A stretch of 64,000 nt of DNA from Gracilibacillus salinarum (GCF_022919575.1 NZ_CP095071.1:682001-746000); one strand, 5' to 3'; counted from the first letter of the stretch, positions 17,921-26,661 are shown. Program-made: numbers and translations. Notes: generated from the sequence alone by a model not told the origin.

Positions 17921-18065
17921 AGCTGTGCCCCACAGGACGCGAAGCCTATTTCCGGAGCTTTGCTAAGCAGATAATCTATATCATAATGACCATTTTGCAA
18001 TACTGTCTTTGTTAACACAATCCATATTATAGATAGTTGAGTTGTATATAATTTTCTTAGTTAGG

Positions 18066-18090
18066 ACCGGGTGAACTTACCCGGTTTTTC
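18066..18090 (+). terminator. Repeat-type terminator at the right edge of island 3
   Basis: ACCGGGT pairs with ACCCGGT around a six-base loop, followed by TTTTTC. It is 30 bases outside the right inverted end and is shared with islands 5, 6 and 7. No gene ends immediately before it. Confidence 0.8.
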
Positions 18091-18339
18091 TTATTCGGTA
18101 ATAAAGGATTAGAGGATGCTCGATGTAAAGAAAATGAAAAGCTTGTTGTACCAAAGATGACAAAAACTACGGTAATCGCTAATGACATGGTGAACATTCA
18201 GTTTTTTTAACATTCGTGTCTAGAGAAACTTGAATGAGTGGATTCAATGTTAGCTGTATGCTGAGAAAATGTATAAAGTCGACAGATTTGATTACAATAA
18301 CATAACAAATTGTATTCATGATAGGATGGAGTATGCCAT

Positions 18340-19986
18340 ATGATTAATATTCCGATTAATAGAGATGAAAATTTTATAAAAACATTTGAGGATGCTGCAT
18401 CAAATCCTTCACAAATGGCTGATTGGCAGTTATTTAAAAAATCTTATCAAGTTGCTCAAACTCTACAAATACCTAGTTTCAAAGAACTTGTAGCACCTAC
18501 TTTCCTTCCACATGTTGAATTTTTGCCACATCAAATGAAAAGTGCAGAGAAAGTGATTCAGGATATGAATGGGAGAGCTTTGTTAGCAGATGAAGTAGGG
18601 CTTGGCAAAACAATTGAAGCAGGATTAATTCTTAAAGAATATATGCTAAGAGGTCTGGCACAAAAAATATTAATTCTCGTTCCTGCTTCTCTTGTAAACC
18701 AATGGGCATTAGAATTAAATCAAAAATTCTTAATACCTGCAGTACCATCTGGTAAACGTGTAGATTGGCAAAATACTAATATTCTGATTACTACTCTCGA
18801 TACAGCCAAGTCTGCTCGTCATCGCCAGACAATCTTGGAACAAGACTATGATTTTGTTATTGTAGACGAAGCGCACAAATTAAAAAATCATAAAACAAAA
18901 AATTTTGAGTTTGTTCAACAGTTATCGAAAAAATATTGTTTATTTTTAACTGCTACCCCCGTTCAAAATAAATTAACCGATATATTTAACTTAATTACGT
19001 TACTGCGCCCGGGCTATTTGGGAACATATGAGGATTTTCTGCAACAATATCGTGAGCAAAATAAAACAATGGACGAAGACCCTTATTTGAAACAACTCAT
19101 CAGTAAAGTGATGGTACGAAACCGCCGTGGTGATACAGGAATTGAGTGGACAAAACGTGAGATTGAAACGATTTGGGTACCTTTTACAGAGCAGGAATTA
19201 GATGCATATCAGCAAATCGACCAGTACTTCAAACAAAACCGAGCAATATCATCTATTACCTATATACGAGAATTTTGCAGTTCAAGAGAGGCTTGTTATC
19301 TTTCTATCAAAAAATGGATGGAACAGTCCGAACAGACAGAAGCTCAAGAAATTTTGTCCGTTATTGAACAACTTCCCCACCATGCAAAAGCATTAAAATT
19401 AGTAGAGTTAATTAAACAATCGGATGAGAAATTTATTGTATTTACAGAATATCGTGCCACCCAAATATATTTACAATGGTTATTGCAACAGGAACAAATT
19501 CCCTCCGTTATCTATCGTGGCGGTTTTAAGAAAGGGAAAAAAGACTGGATGCGTCAATTGTTTCAAAATCATGCACAAGTAATGATAGCAACAGAAGCAG
19601 CTGGAGAAGGGATTAACTTGCAATTTTGTCATCATCTTGTCAACTATGATCTGCCGTGGAATCCGATGCGCTTAGAACAAAGAATTGGTCGAATCCACCG
19701 CTTTGGCCAAGAGAATGATGTAAAGATCTACAATTTTGCATTAGAGAACACAGTTGAAGAGCATGTCATGAAATTGTTATATGATAAGATTCACTTATTT
19801 GAAAATGTGATTGGTCACCTGGAACAGATATTGACAGATATAAATGTTAATAATTTAGAAAAAGAAGTCGAACAAATTTTTGAACAATCCCATTCGATTG
19901 GTGAATCAAGAATTAAATTAAATAACTTAACATCTGTTATTCAATCTTATCAACAAGAAGATCAACTGAAGGAGAATCAAGTATGA
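18340..19986 (+). CDS. yqhH: SNF2-family DEAD/DEAH helicase YqhH
   Basis: This 548-residue protein has both RecA-like lobes of a SNF2 ATPase. Motif I is LADEVGLGKTIEAGLIL (about residue 85), motif II is VDEAHKLKN (about 182), motif III is LFLTATPVQNK, and lobe 2 shows GEGINLQFCHHLVNYDLPWNPMRLEQRIGRIHRFGQ. Such proteins translocate on double-stranded DNA or remodel protein-nucleic acid complexes; the target of YqhH is unknown. It overlaps yqhG by four bases. The 249 bases before it hold no gene or clear promoter. Confidence 0.93.
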   Translation: MINIPINRDENFIKTFEDAASNPSQMADWQLFKKSYQVAQTLQIPSFKELVAPTFLPHVEFLPHQMKSAEKVIQDMNGRALLADEVGLGKTIEAGLILKEYMLRGLAQKILILVPASLVNQWALELNQKFLIPAVPSGKRVDWQNTNILITTLDTAKSARHRQTILEQDYDFVIVDEAHKLKNHKTKNFEFVQQLSKKYCLFLTATPVQNKLTDIFNLITLLRPGYLGTYEDFLQQYREQNKTMDEDPYLKQLISKVMVRNRRGDTGIEWTKREIETIWVPFTEQELDAYQQIDQYFKQNRAISSITYIREFCSSREACYLSIKKWMEQSEQTEAQEILSVIEQLPHHAKALKLVELIKQSDEKFIVFTEYRATQIYLQWLLQQEQIPSVIYRGGFKKGKKDWMRQLFQNHAQVMIATEAAGEGINLQFCHHLVNYDLPWNPMRLEQRIGRIHRFGQENDVKIYNFALENTVEEHVMKLLYDKIHLFENVIGHLEQILTDINVNNLEKEVEQIFEQSHSIGESRIKLNNLTSVIQSYQQEDQLKENQV

Positions 19987-20777
19987 TTTCTAATTTACAT
20001 TCCTTTTTAACTGAATACTTTGTATTACATGATTGTGAAATAATACAGGAAAACCAAACAGAGTTGGAAGTGAAATTAACACGGGAATTAGATCAAGTTT
20101 TAATGAATCGCCCTTTCTACTGGCATTATATGGATAAATTAGGGCGTGATGGTGATCCAATGTCCATTCAGTTAGACACAAGTCTCGAAAAGAAAGAGAA
20201 TCAAAAAGAATGGATTCACTATGGCAGTCCGCGTCTCCATCAAATATTTCAACATATTCAGCAAAATGCGAGATTCACTATATTGTATGAAGAAACGAAT
20301 GGCCAAAGCAAAACATCACTGATGCCTTGGCTGATCGTCAACGTAATGATTCATTACTGTGGAAAACAAAAAAGAGAAGCCATTTATTCCATTGGTGTTC
20401 ATTTAATAAACGGAGCCATTCAGACAAATATGATGGAGCGAGTTGATCACTTATCATTTAGCCGGCAAATGACAGATTACAGTTATACGATATCCCCTAT
20501 CATAAAACCTGTCAGCGGCTTCAGACGTGCTTATCAGTATGTAGAGAACCATTTATTCATTGAGGATTTCCATTGGGTTGAAGAAGCGAAAAAAACGTTA
20601 CAGGAAGAACTTGAATTATTGGAGTATTTTTATCAGCAGAAAGACAATGTAGAATTATTAACAAAAGAAAGAGAAAGACTTTCGGAGCGTTTAGAACCTA
20701 AAATTAATTTAGAAGTAATTAATGCTGGTCTTTTTTACTTAACCGAACAGACAAGTAATCAAGTGATTAATGATTAA
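19983..20777 (+). CDS. yqhG: YqhG family protein
   Basis: This 264-residue soluble protein starts with an ATG that overlaps the yqhH stop by four bases, after GGAGAATCAAGT, so the two are translationally coupled. It has an acidic N-terminal domain with GRDGDPMSIQLDTSLEKKENQ and a helical C-terminal half rich in Glu and Leu. The family always accompanies the SNF2 helicase YqhH, so a role as its partner is reasonable. No enzymatic motif is visible. Confidence 0.88.
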   Translation: MISNLHSFLTEYFVLHDCEIIQENQTELEVKLTRELDQVLMNRPFYWHYMDKLGRDGDPMSIQLDTSLEKKENQKEWIHYGSPRLHQIFQHIQQNARFTILYEETNGQSKTSLMPWLIVNVMIHYCGKQKREAIYSIGVHLINGAIQTNMMERVDHLSFSRQMTDYSYTISPIIKPVSGFRRAYQYVENHLFIEDFHWVEEAKKTLQEELELLEYFYQQKDNVELLTKERERLSERLEPKINLEVINAGLFYLTEQTSNQVIND

Positions 20778-20900
20778 GCAATAAAGAATGATTACCGCCA
20801 CATGAATGGTACCATCTCTGCGATTTTTTCCCAGCCATTTCCGCGAAATTTACCACTTGGCGTCTATGCGTTTACCAATAGAAAAACGTTTTTAAAGTAC

Positions 20901-20944
20901 AAAAGCCTAATTCCTCTTATTTTGCTCTAAAGAATTAGGCTTTT
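20901..20944 (+). terminator. Terminator after yqhG
   Basis: AAAAGCCTAATTC pairs with GAATTAGGCTTTT around an 18-base loop. It is symmetrical enough to act in both directions. The bases from 20778 to 20900 show nothing else. Confidence 0.88.
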
Positions 20945-20984
20945 GATGGTTATAGAATTTCATTATTAGTTGAACCGTATGGAT

Positions 20985-21545
20985 ATACTGTGAAGTAACA
21001 GGATGTGTGCTCTTAAACCTTGAGAACATTTTGAAACGTTCTTAGTATTATGATACCGCTCCGTCCAACCACTCCGCATCCTGGGGGGCACGGCTGAAGC
21101 TAGGCTACTACCAGAAATACTTCTTTGCTGCCTTGCACCGAGGAAGCCTATTTCGAAGCGTTACTAGAAGACGCAGATGCAGACGTTGTGGATCTTCAGC
21201 ACCTGCACGTCCCACGGGAGTCTCCGTGGTTGGCCTACGCTATGGTTTTGCTCTACAATTAATAATACAGCTAGTATTTTGAAGCGGTGTCCTTTAGTGT
21301 CTATACCTCATTTTTAATATGTATAATGCCTAGCACCACTGCTTTTAGCTGTTCCATGCGTTGTAGCACTTCCTCTAAGCGTAGGAAATATGCGGAGACT
21401 CCCGTGGAATCAGCGCGAGCTTCAGTTAACTTGGTAAAGAAAAGAATTTTCTTTACCAAGTTAACTGAAGCCGTGCACACAGGACGCGGAGCATATTTCC
21501 GGAGCTTTGCTAAGCACATTGTTTATGTCAAAATAACCAAATGGA
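20985..21545 (+). repeat. Composite hairpin repeat, island 4, with exchanged hairpin arms
   Basis: M2 at about 21060-21240 has the CCAACCAC outer arms but carries the inner arm normally found in M1 (AGGCTACTACCAGAAATACTT through CCTCGGTGCAAGG-like sequence). M1 at about 21385-21505 has GGAAATATGCGGAGACTCCC outer arms but a different inner arm, a perfect palindrome at 21419-21471. The left inverted end is eroded and the right end stops near 21545. From 21546 to 21872 I see no gene or structure. Confidence 0.8.
21419..21471. repeat. Perfect 25-base-pair hairpin inside M1 of island 4
   Basis: Two arms of 25 bases, beginning GCTTCAGTTAACTTGG, are perfectly complementary and are separated only by GAA. 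Shorter hairpins of related design sit at the corresponding place in islands 3 and 6. It is a strong cruciform or RNA hairpin candidate. Confidence 0.95.
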
Positions 21546-21872
21546 AATACAACTATAAACAATGCGAAATGAAGATTCTTCCTTTGCATAAAACTTGTCT
21601 TTGCTGCTCAGTATGCTTCTACTACGTAATACTAGGGTAAATCTAACATAAGCATAGCACTGTGTGCATAAATGTTTTTGTGGTAAAGCGTCTGTTATTG
21701 ACTGGTACAACTTTTGGCAATCGGTGGTAAAAAGTATATCAGAGGTGGTACATTTTAGTGGCCGTAATCAAAGAAACAGCCCTCCCTATTGCTCTCTATT
21801 AATTTTAATGGAGAGAATCATACAGAATTGAAAATAACTTTAGCATCATTCTGAGGAATTTGCTTTTTAGCG

Positions 21873-21945
21873 AGTGTTCTTTTCCTTATACTTGGTACAA
21901 TGTAAAATTTTCACTACGCATAGCATCTTCATTAAAATATTTGCT
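21873..21945 (+). repeat. AT-rich short repeat, copy A
   Basis: The stretch contains CTTATACTTGGTACAATG and AAATTTTCACTACGCAT. Closely similar stretches are at 39738-39800 and 44515-44575. All three lie beside composite repeat islands. Confidence 0.65.
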
Positions 21946-21957
21946 TAGTGTAAAACG

Positions 21958-21994
21958 AAAAGACTGCAATCCTCAAATGGGAAAGCAGTCTTTC
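21958..21994 (-). terminator. Terminator after yqzE
   Basis: AAAGACTGC and GCAGTCTTT form a nine-base stem; on the minus strand the second arm runs into TTTTCG. It is 12 bases past the yqzE stop. Confidence 0.8.
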
Positions 21995-22005
21995 TACATG
22001 AAGGC

Positions 22006-22188
22006 TTAGGAATCTTTGCGTTTTTGGATGAGTAAGCGAAAGGCGAAAGGTAACACACCAAACCATTTGCTGGAATGAGCAACTTCTGGCTTGCTGTCTT
22101 CCTTTTGTTTCTTTCGTTCATCCTTTGGTGTATCCATGTACTTAACGATACGCTGAGTCATATACTTTACATAATCGTTACTGGACAA
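22006..22188 (-). CDS. yqzE: YqzE family small protein
   Basis: The 60-residue product LSSNDYVKYMTQRIVKYMDTP resembles B. subtilis YqzE throughout, with the basic linker DERKKQKED and a C-terminal hydrophobic WFGVLPFAFRLLI ending in basic residues. I choose TTG 22188, eight bases after AAGGTG; a GTG at 22197 in frame has its ribosome site too close. YqzE lies next to the comG operon in B. subtilis too. Its function is unknown. Confidence 0.82.
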   Translation of the reverse strand: MSSNDYVKYMTQRIVKYMDTPKDERKKQKEDSKPEVAHSSKWFGVLPFAFRLLIQKRKDS

Positions 22189-22242
22189 AATACTCACACC
22201 TTTTCAAATCATTTACTGCTATTTTTTCCAGCCACCATTTTT

Positions 22243-22740
22243 TTATGCATGTATATTTGAAATTATTTCAGCTGCAATCTGTTCTTCTGTCTTATTATCT
22301 GTTTGAATGACATAACTTGCCACCTCTAGGTATTTTGGTGTACGATCTTCCAAAAGTTTTTGTTTATCACGTGACTGATTATTCCAAATCGGTCGTGAGC
22401 TGTCATGTTGCAATCTGCGTCCGATTTCTTCCCACGATGTTTGAAGAAAAATAACGTTACCTTGATTTTTCAACCATTGCCGATTTTCATCTTTCTCAAT
22501 TATTCCTCCTCCAGTTGCAATGATTGTGTTTTCGGTGGTTGTAGTATGTAACATGTTTGTTTCGTAATTTCGAAATTCCGTTTCCCCTTTTTCTGCAAAA
22601 ATGGTTGGAATAGTCATTTCATACTGGTCCACAATCATTTGATCTGTATCTTGAAGCCCCCATCCTAACTCTTTTTGTAAATATTCCGCGACACTTGTTT
22701 TACCGCTCCCCATAAAACCAACTAAATAGATGCTCTTCAT
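22243..22740 (-). CDS. aroK: Shikimate kinase
   Basis: This 165-residue kinase has the P-loop GFMGSGKTSVAEYL at residues 8-21, the shikimate-binding DTDQMI and FRNYE motifs, the GGG motif TGGGIIE, and the lid arginine region RRLQHDSSRPIWNN. It phosphorylates shikimate with ATP in the aromatic amino-acid pathway. It is divergent from comGA and may be cotranscribed with yqzE, 46 bases downstream. Confidence 0.95.
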   Translation of the reverse strand: MKSIYLVGFMGSGKTSVAEYLQKELGWGLQDTDQMIVDQYEMTIPTIFAEKGETEFRNYETNMLHTTTTENTIIATGGGIIEKDENRQWLKNQGNVIFLQTSWEEIGRRLQHDSSRPIWNNQSRDKQKLLEDRTPKYLEVASYVIQTDNKTEEQIAAEIISNIHA

Positions 22741-22849
22741 CTTTACTCTTCCCCCTCTTTATAAAAATTTTGAATATATTGCAGGATTTTGCGAATAAAT
22801 GGCGAATATAGATATTGTACCACGATAAAAATAGGAGGTGAACGGTTAG

Positions 22850-23836
22850 TTGAACAAAGCCTCAGCAATTTCTAATCATATTCTTCAAGCAGCAATTGAG
22901 GCCCATGCTTCTGATATCCACTTTATTCCTCGTCACCAAGATATTCACATCTTTTTCCGATGCAATGGGACACGAATTTATCACTCCTCCATCGCGAAAG
23001 ACCAATACGCATTAGTTTTAGCGTACTACAAATTCGCAGGTCAAATGGACATAGGTGAAAATCGTTCTCCACAACAAGGTGCATTGTATTACACCTTTCG
23101 CACAAATTCATACTCTTTACGTCTTTATACACTACCAATTAAGAACAATGAGAGTTTTGCTATCCGTATCCTGCCTCAACAAGAAATTCAGCATCTGAAA
23201 CGCTTGTTTCTATTCCATAACCAATTTCAAACTGTCGAGAAGTGGTTAACGATGAAAACAGGGCTTATTCTTCTAACTGGTGCCACAGGATCGGGCAAAT
23301 CAACAACACTATATGCATTACTGCAAGCTTTTGCAAAAACTTCTCACTTTCAGATCATTACACTCGAAGATCCAATTGAAAAACCATTAGATAATGTAGT
23401 TCAAGTTCAAGTAAACGAGAAAGCTGGTATCACTTATGATGCGGGTTTAAAAGCAGCTCTGAGACATGACCCGGATATATTAATGATCGGTGAAATTCGC
23501 GATGCAAAAACAGCTAAATTTGCCTTCCACGCCGCCAACACTGGTCACTTGGTTTTGTCCACACTTCATGCAAATCATGCGAAAGGAACCATCCACCGTT
23601 TACTGGAAATGGGCATCACTCCAGTTGATATTGACCAAAATCTACAAGCAGTTGCCTCCATCCAATTAGTTTCCTTACAAGTCCGTAAATTCGCAAAACA
23701 ACGAGCAGCTATACTAGATATTTTGGAAAAACAACATATTAAAAGTATCCTCCACGATCAACAAGATACAAATCAAAGCAGTTTTGAACATTTGAGGAGA
23801 AAAGCATATGCATTTGGATATCTTACGACGATTTAA
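22850..23836 (+). CDS. comGA: Competence pilus assembly ATPase ComGA
   Basis: This 328-residue protein starts at TTG, eight bases after a strong AGGAGGTGA. It is a PilB/GspE-type ATPase with Walker A GATGSGKSTTLYALL near residue 143, an Asp box TLEDPIEKPLDNVVQVQV, and Walker B DILMIGEIRDAKTA. ComGA powers assembly of the DNA-uptake pseudopilus at the membrane. It is the first gene of comGA-GG and overlaps comGB by 29 bases. I could not identify a convincing ComK box in the 109-base gap before it. Confidence 0.95.
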   Translation: MNKASAISNHILQAAIEAHASDIHFIPRHQDIHIFFRCNGTRIYHSSIAKDQYALVLAYYKFAGQMDIGENRSPQQGALYYTFRTNSYSLRLYTLPIKNNESFAIRILPQQEIQHLKRLFLFHNQFQTVEKWLTMKTGLILLTGATGSGKSTTLYALLQAFAKTSHFQIITLEDPIEKPLDNVVQVQVNEKAGITYDAGLKAALRHDPDILMIGEIRDAKTAKFAFHAANTGHLVLSTLHANHAKGTIHRLLEMGITPVDIDQNLQAVASIQLVSLQVRKFAKQRAAILDILEKQHIKSILHDQQDTNQSSFEHLRRKAYAFGYLTTI

Positions 23837-24851
23837 ACGCCAGGAAACATTGCCACTTAAGGTACAACATCAAATACTGCATCGCTTAGAGCTATTGTTT
23901 CGACACGGTTATATGCTAAATGATGCCCTTGACGTATTACTATGGGAGAAGCAATTGCTTCAGCCCGTTAGAACAATCAAAAGTCATTTAGAACTAGGCC
24001 AACCGTTTGTTACAGCATTATCAAAAGCTCATTTTCATGAAGACACTGTCCGTTTTCTTGAAACCGCAGTTGAACATGGTAATTTAGCAGATGGATTAAC
24101 GCAGTGCTGTAACTTATTACAGCAGCGCATACTTTTCACCAGAAAGCTTCGATCATTAACGAGGTATCCATTCTTTTTGTTTCTTTTCTTTTTTATCCTT
24201 TTGTACTTGTTAAAAACCTCCATTTTCCCTTCGTTATCACAACTCTTACAAACTTCTCAAAATGGTGTGTTTCAACAGGCAATAACGGTTATTAATTTCA
24301 TTTATTATGGAATTATCGCACTATCTGTGATTTTCCTGCTTCTATTTCTTTTCCGCTTCTCCTTTCAACATTCCGTTACGTTAGAAACAAGAATAGCTGT
24401 GATTCAAAAAATCCCTATCTACTATCGTTACAAGCGAATGCAAACTACTTATTTATTAATTACTCATTTATCAAGCTTGCTAAAGAGCGGACTAACGATG
24501 AAGGAATGTTTAGAGATTATCGAACATAATCAGAAGGAAGATATCGTACATTACTATGCCACCCATATAAGTAGTCACCTTGCGCAAGGTTATCAATATT
24601 CCACCATATTACCTCAATGCATCTTATTAGAACCGGAGTTAGATCGCATTATGACCAAAGAAAGAAATCAAGATCAATTACAAAAAGAATTTGCATTTTA
24701 TGCAGAGCATTTGATTGCCGCTATGGAACGATTTATCAAGAGCTGGCTTAGTTTTTTACAACCATTTTTATTAAGTATTCTAGCTCTCTTTATTGTCTTC
24801 GTCTATCTGTCACTTATGCTGCCGATGTTTGATTATATTCAAACTATGTAA
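23808..24851 (+). CDS. comGB: Competence pilus inner-membrane protein ComGB
   Basis: This 347-residue protein belongs to the GspF/PilC family and has two repeated helical domains and three membrane segments (about 118-140, 165-187 and 318-340). GAGGAG lies eight bases before ATG 23808, inside comGA. It anchors the competence pilus assembly platform. It is followed after 16 bases by comGC. Length agrees with homologues. Confidence 0.93.
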   Translation: MHLDILRRFKRQETLPLKVQHQILHRLELLFRHGYMLNDALDVLLWEKQLLQPVRTIKSHLELGQPFVTALSKAHFHEDTVRFLETAVEHGNLADGLTQCCNLLQQRILFTRKLRSLTRYPFFLFLFFFILLYLLKTSIFPSLSQLLQTSQNGVFQQAITVINFIYYGIIALSVIFLLLFLFRFSFQHSVTLETRIAVIQKIPIYYRYKRMQTTYLLITHLSSLLKSGLTMKECLEIIEHNQKEDIVHYYATHISSHLAQGYQYSTILPQCILLEPELDRIMTKERNQDQLQKEFAFYAEHLIAAMERFIKSWLSFLQPFLLSILALFIVFVYLSLMLPMFDYIQTM

Positions 24852-24867
24852 AAAGGAGAAGGTTAAA

Positions 24868-25179
24868 ATGAATAATCAAAAAGGTTTTACACTTATCGAA
24901 ATGCTTATTGTGCTAGCGGTCATCAGTATTTTAATGTTGCTTTTTATTCCAAACCTAGCGGATAAAGGTGACACAATCAACAGTAAAGGGTGCGATGCAT
25001 TACTGCAAATGACCGAAAATCAAATCGCCAGTTATGAACTAGAAGAAGGAGAAGAACCTGAAACACTTCAAATGCTGGTCGATAATGAGTATCTCGAAAC
25101 CACAGAATGTGCAAATGGTAAAAAAGAAATCACCAAAAATACCAGCGGTGAATTGACAATCAGCAACAAAAATGACTAA
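24868..25179 (+). CDS. comGC: Major competence pseudopilin ComGC
   Basis: The start is ATG 24868, after AAGGAGAAGG; an upstream open frame to 24793 overlaps comGB and is rejected. The 103-residue product has a type IV prepilin leader, MNNQKG, cut before FTLIEMLIVLAVI, which includes the conserved Glu5. Two cysteines at about 39 and 76 could form the disulfide known in ComGC. It polymerises into the competence pilus that captures DNA. Confidence 0.95.
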   Translation: MNNQKGFTLIEMLIVLAVISILMLLFIPNLADKGDTINSKGCDALLQMTENQIASYELEEGEEPETLQMLVDNEYLETTECANGKKEITKNTSGELTISNKND

Positions 25180-25615
25180 GAACAACGAGCGGGCATTTAC
25201 ATTACCTGAACTTCTCATCGCATTGACAATCACCTCATTACTGCTTCTTATAAGCGGCAGTGCAGGATTAAGAATACATGATACTGTACAATACAAACAA
25301 TTCATAAAACAATTTAACCGTGACTTACTTTATTTACAACAATTAGCATTATCCCAGGAAGACAGCTATTATTTGCAAATCGATACAGCCCAACAGCGCT
25401 ATACCATTCGAAAAGATGGACTTGGCACAGAAGTTTTGGAACGCGTATATAGCGAAAAATGGGAAGTAAATGCAAACACTCTCCTACAACCAATTGAATT
25501 TTCACATAATGGCAATATAAAAAGACCTGGTACCATGAAAATAAAAACAAAGTATCACATATATTGGATTACATGTCCATTCGGAAAGGGGCGTTGTTAT
25601 GAGAAAAAAGAATAA
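25172..25615 (+). CDS. comGD: Competence minor pseudopilin ComGD
   Basis: This 147-residue protein overlaps comGC by eight bases. Its prepilin motif is MTKNNERAFTLPELLIALTI; the residue before the cleavage site is Ala rather than the usual Gly, while Glu5 is kept. Minor pseudopilins help initiate the competence pilus. It overlaps comGE by 17 bases. Confidence 0.9.
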   Translation: MTKNNERAFTLPELLIALTITSLLLLISGSAGLRIHDTVQYKQFIKQFNRDLLYLQQLALSQEDSYYLQIDTAQQRYTIRKDGLGTEVLERVYSEKWEVNANTLLQPIEFSHNGNIKRPGTMKIKTKYHIYWITCPFGKGRCYEKKE

Positions 25616-25943
25616 GCAAGCAGGTTTCTACTTAATAGAGACCTTGCTTTCTTTTCTGTTATTTTCCATTATCTGTGTCACACTTCTCCCTATTCAGCAC
25701 CAATTATTGGTAGAAAAGAAACGGATTTATGAGGAAGATAAAGCGATTTATTTTCTCATGAATCAAATGCATGAGGCGATATTACTTCCTTACATACCGA
25801 CCAATGAGACATTTGACAATATTATCAGCTCTCCCCTGAGAATAAGTTGGCAACACACAAACGGTTTACTAAAAGGATGTGTATCTTGGTCAAATGTTAG
25901 ACAACAAACAACAACAACATGCTTATATGGAAAGCAAAAATGA
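25599..25943 (+). CDS. comGE: Competence minor pseudopilin ComGE
   Basis: This 114-residue protein has a prepilin-like start, MRKKNKQAGFYLIETLLSF, with cleavage expected after Gly9 and Glu at position 5 of the mature form. AAAGGGG lies seven bases before ATG. It is a small pilin-like subunit of the competence pilus. The position between comGD and comGF matches B. subtilis. Confidence 0.88.
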   Translation: MRKKNKQAGFYLIETLLSFLLFSIICVTLLPIQHQLLVEKKRIYEEDKAIYFLMNQMHEAILLPYIPTNETFDNIISSPLRISWQHTNGLLKGCVSWSNVRQQTTTTCLYGKQK

Positions 25944-26342
25944 AAAAGGATACCTTTTATTCGAAATCTTGCTTGCTACGATTTGCCTTAGTTTGATGTT
26001 AATTTGGCTTAGCCAAACCCTTCTTTTATGGCATCAGAGTGAAAATAATACTTTGCCGTTGGTCTATTATTTTCATCATCTGATTGAATTAGAAGCACAA
26101 ACAGCAGAAGTTATTTCTACTCAAGACAACCAGCTCTATTTTATTCAACCTACAGGTGAAAGAGTGTCTATTTCTTATCATAATCATAAAATTCGCAGAC
26201 AAGTAAATAGTAGGGCCATGAAGAAATAGTAAGGGATATTTCAGATTTTGAAGTAATGGAACGTGAATATGATATCGTGATCCGAATTAAAACACAAAGC
26301 GGTGAAACATTTGAAAAATACGTATTTAAAAAAGTCCAGTAA
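25927..26342 (+). pseudogene. comGF: comGF, broken by a one-base frameshift
   Basis: The frame from ATG 25927 (in-frame starts also at 25894 and 25879) reads MESKNEKGYLLFEILLATI, a prepilin-type start, and stops at 26229 after IRRQVNSRAMKK. In the next frame, from 26214, GHEEIVRDISDFEVMEREYD continues to a stop at 26342. The joined RRQVNSR-GHE matches the family pattern RRQVNxxGHE, so one G is missing from GGG at 26213-26215. The repaired protein would have about 138 residues, the normal length. It is either a real lesion in competence or a base-calling error. Confidence 0.85.
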
Positions 26343-26661
26343 CCAGCAAGGTTTTATGTTTCCTTTAACATCTATTGTCATTGTGCTGTTATTGTTATTT
26401 ACCTTTCATCTAATTAATCTGAACAGAAATTTAATTGAGATCCACCAAATTCACAAGCAACAGTACACGCTAGAAATGTTATATCAAAAAAGTTACCAGC
26501 AATTACTTGTGGAAAATCAAACTCCCCCTCTCCATTACGCATTTCCAGATGGCACTGTAGATATTACCGCAGAACAAAGCGAAAATACTTTAATATACAA
26601 TCTGGAACTTCGGTCAAAGAATGGTGGCTATCGACTTATAAAAACAAAATTAGCGAAGTGA
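26302..26661 (+). CDS. comGG: Competence pilus protein ComGG
   Basis: This 119-residue protein starts at GTG 26302 and overlaps the restored end of comGF by 41 bases. It has a hydrophobic N-terminal segment NQQGFMFPLTSIVIVLLLLF, but lacks the glutamate at mature position 5, as in other ComGG proteins. The rest is soluble and ends in TKLAK. It is the last comG gene. No clear terminator follows. Confidence 0.85.
   Translation: MKHLKNTYLKKSSNQQGFMFPLTSIVIVLLLLFTFHLINLNRNLIEIHQIHKQQYTLEMLYQKSYQQLLVENQTPPLHYAFPDGTVDITAEQSENTLIYNLELRSKNGGYRLIKTKLAK

Larger units (their letters stand above)
16465..18060 (+). repeat. Composite hairpin repeat, island 3, with two nested insertions
   Basis: This is the longest gene-free region. 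The left leader at 16465-16505 (AGTGCAGTCACAACAGTAATCAT) and the inverted end at 16506-16532 open the copy, and the right inverted end is at 18010-18036. M2 is split by a group II intron at 16590-17205 and resumes at 17206-17330 with a CTTTGTGAAG/CTTCACAAAG hairpin arm. The linker follows at 17331-17450. M1 spans about 17455-17965 and is split by a MITE-like element at 17595-17920. Short ORFs in it are repeat translations and are not called. Confidence 0.85.

Noticed and set aside
22741..22849. ComK box before comGA
   Set aside because: The gap has AAAA and TTTT runs, but not two AAAA-N5-TTTT boxes at an accepted spacing, so I do not call it.
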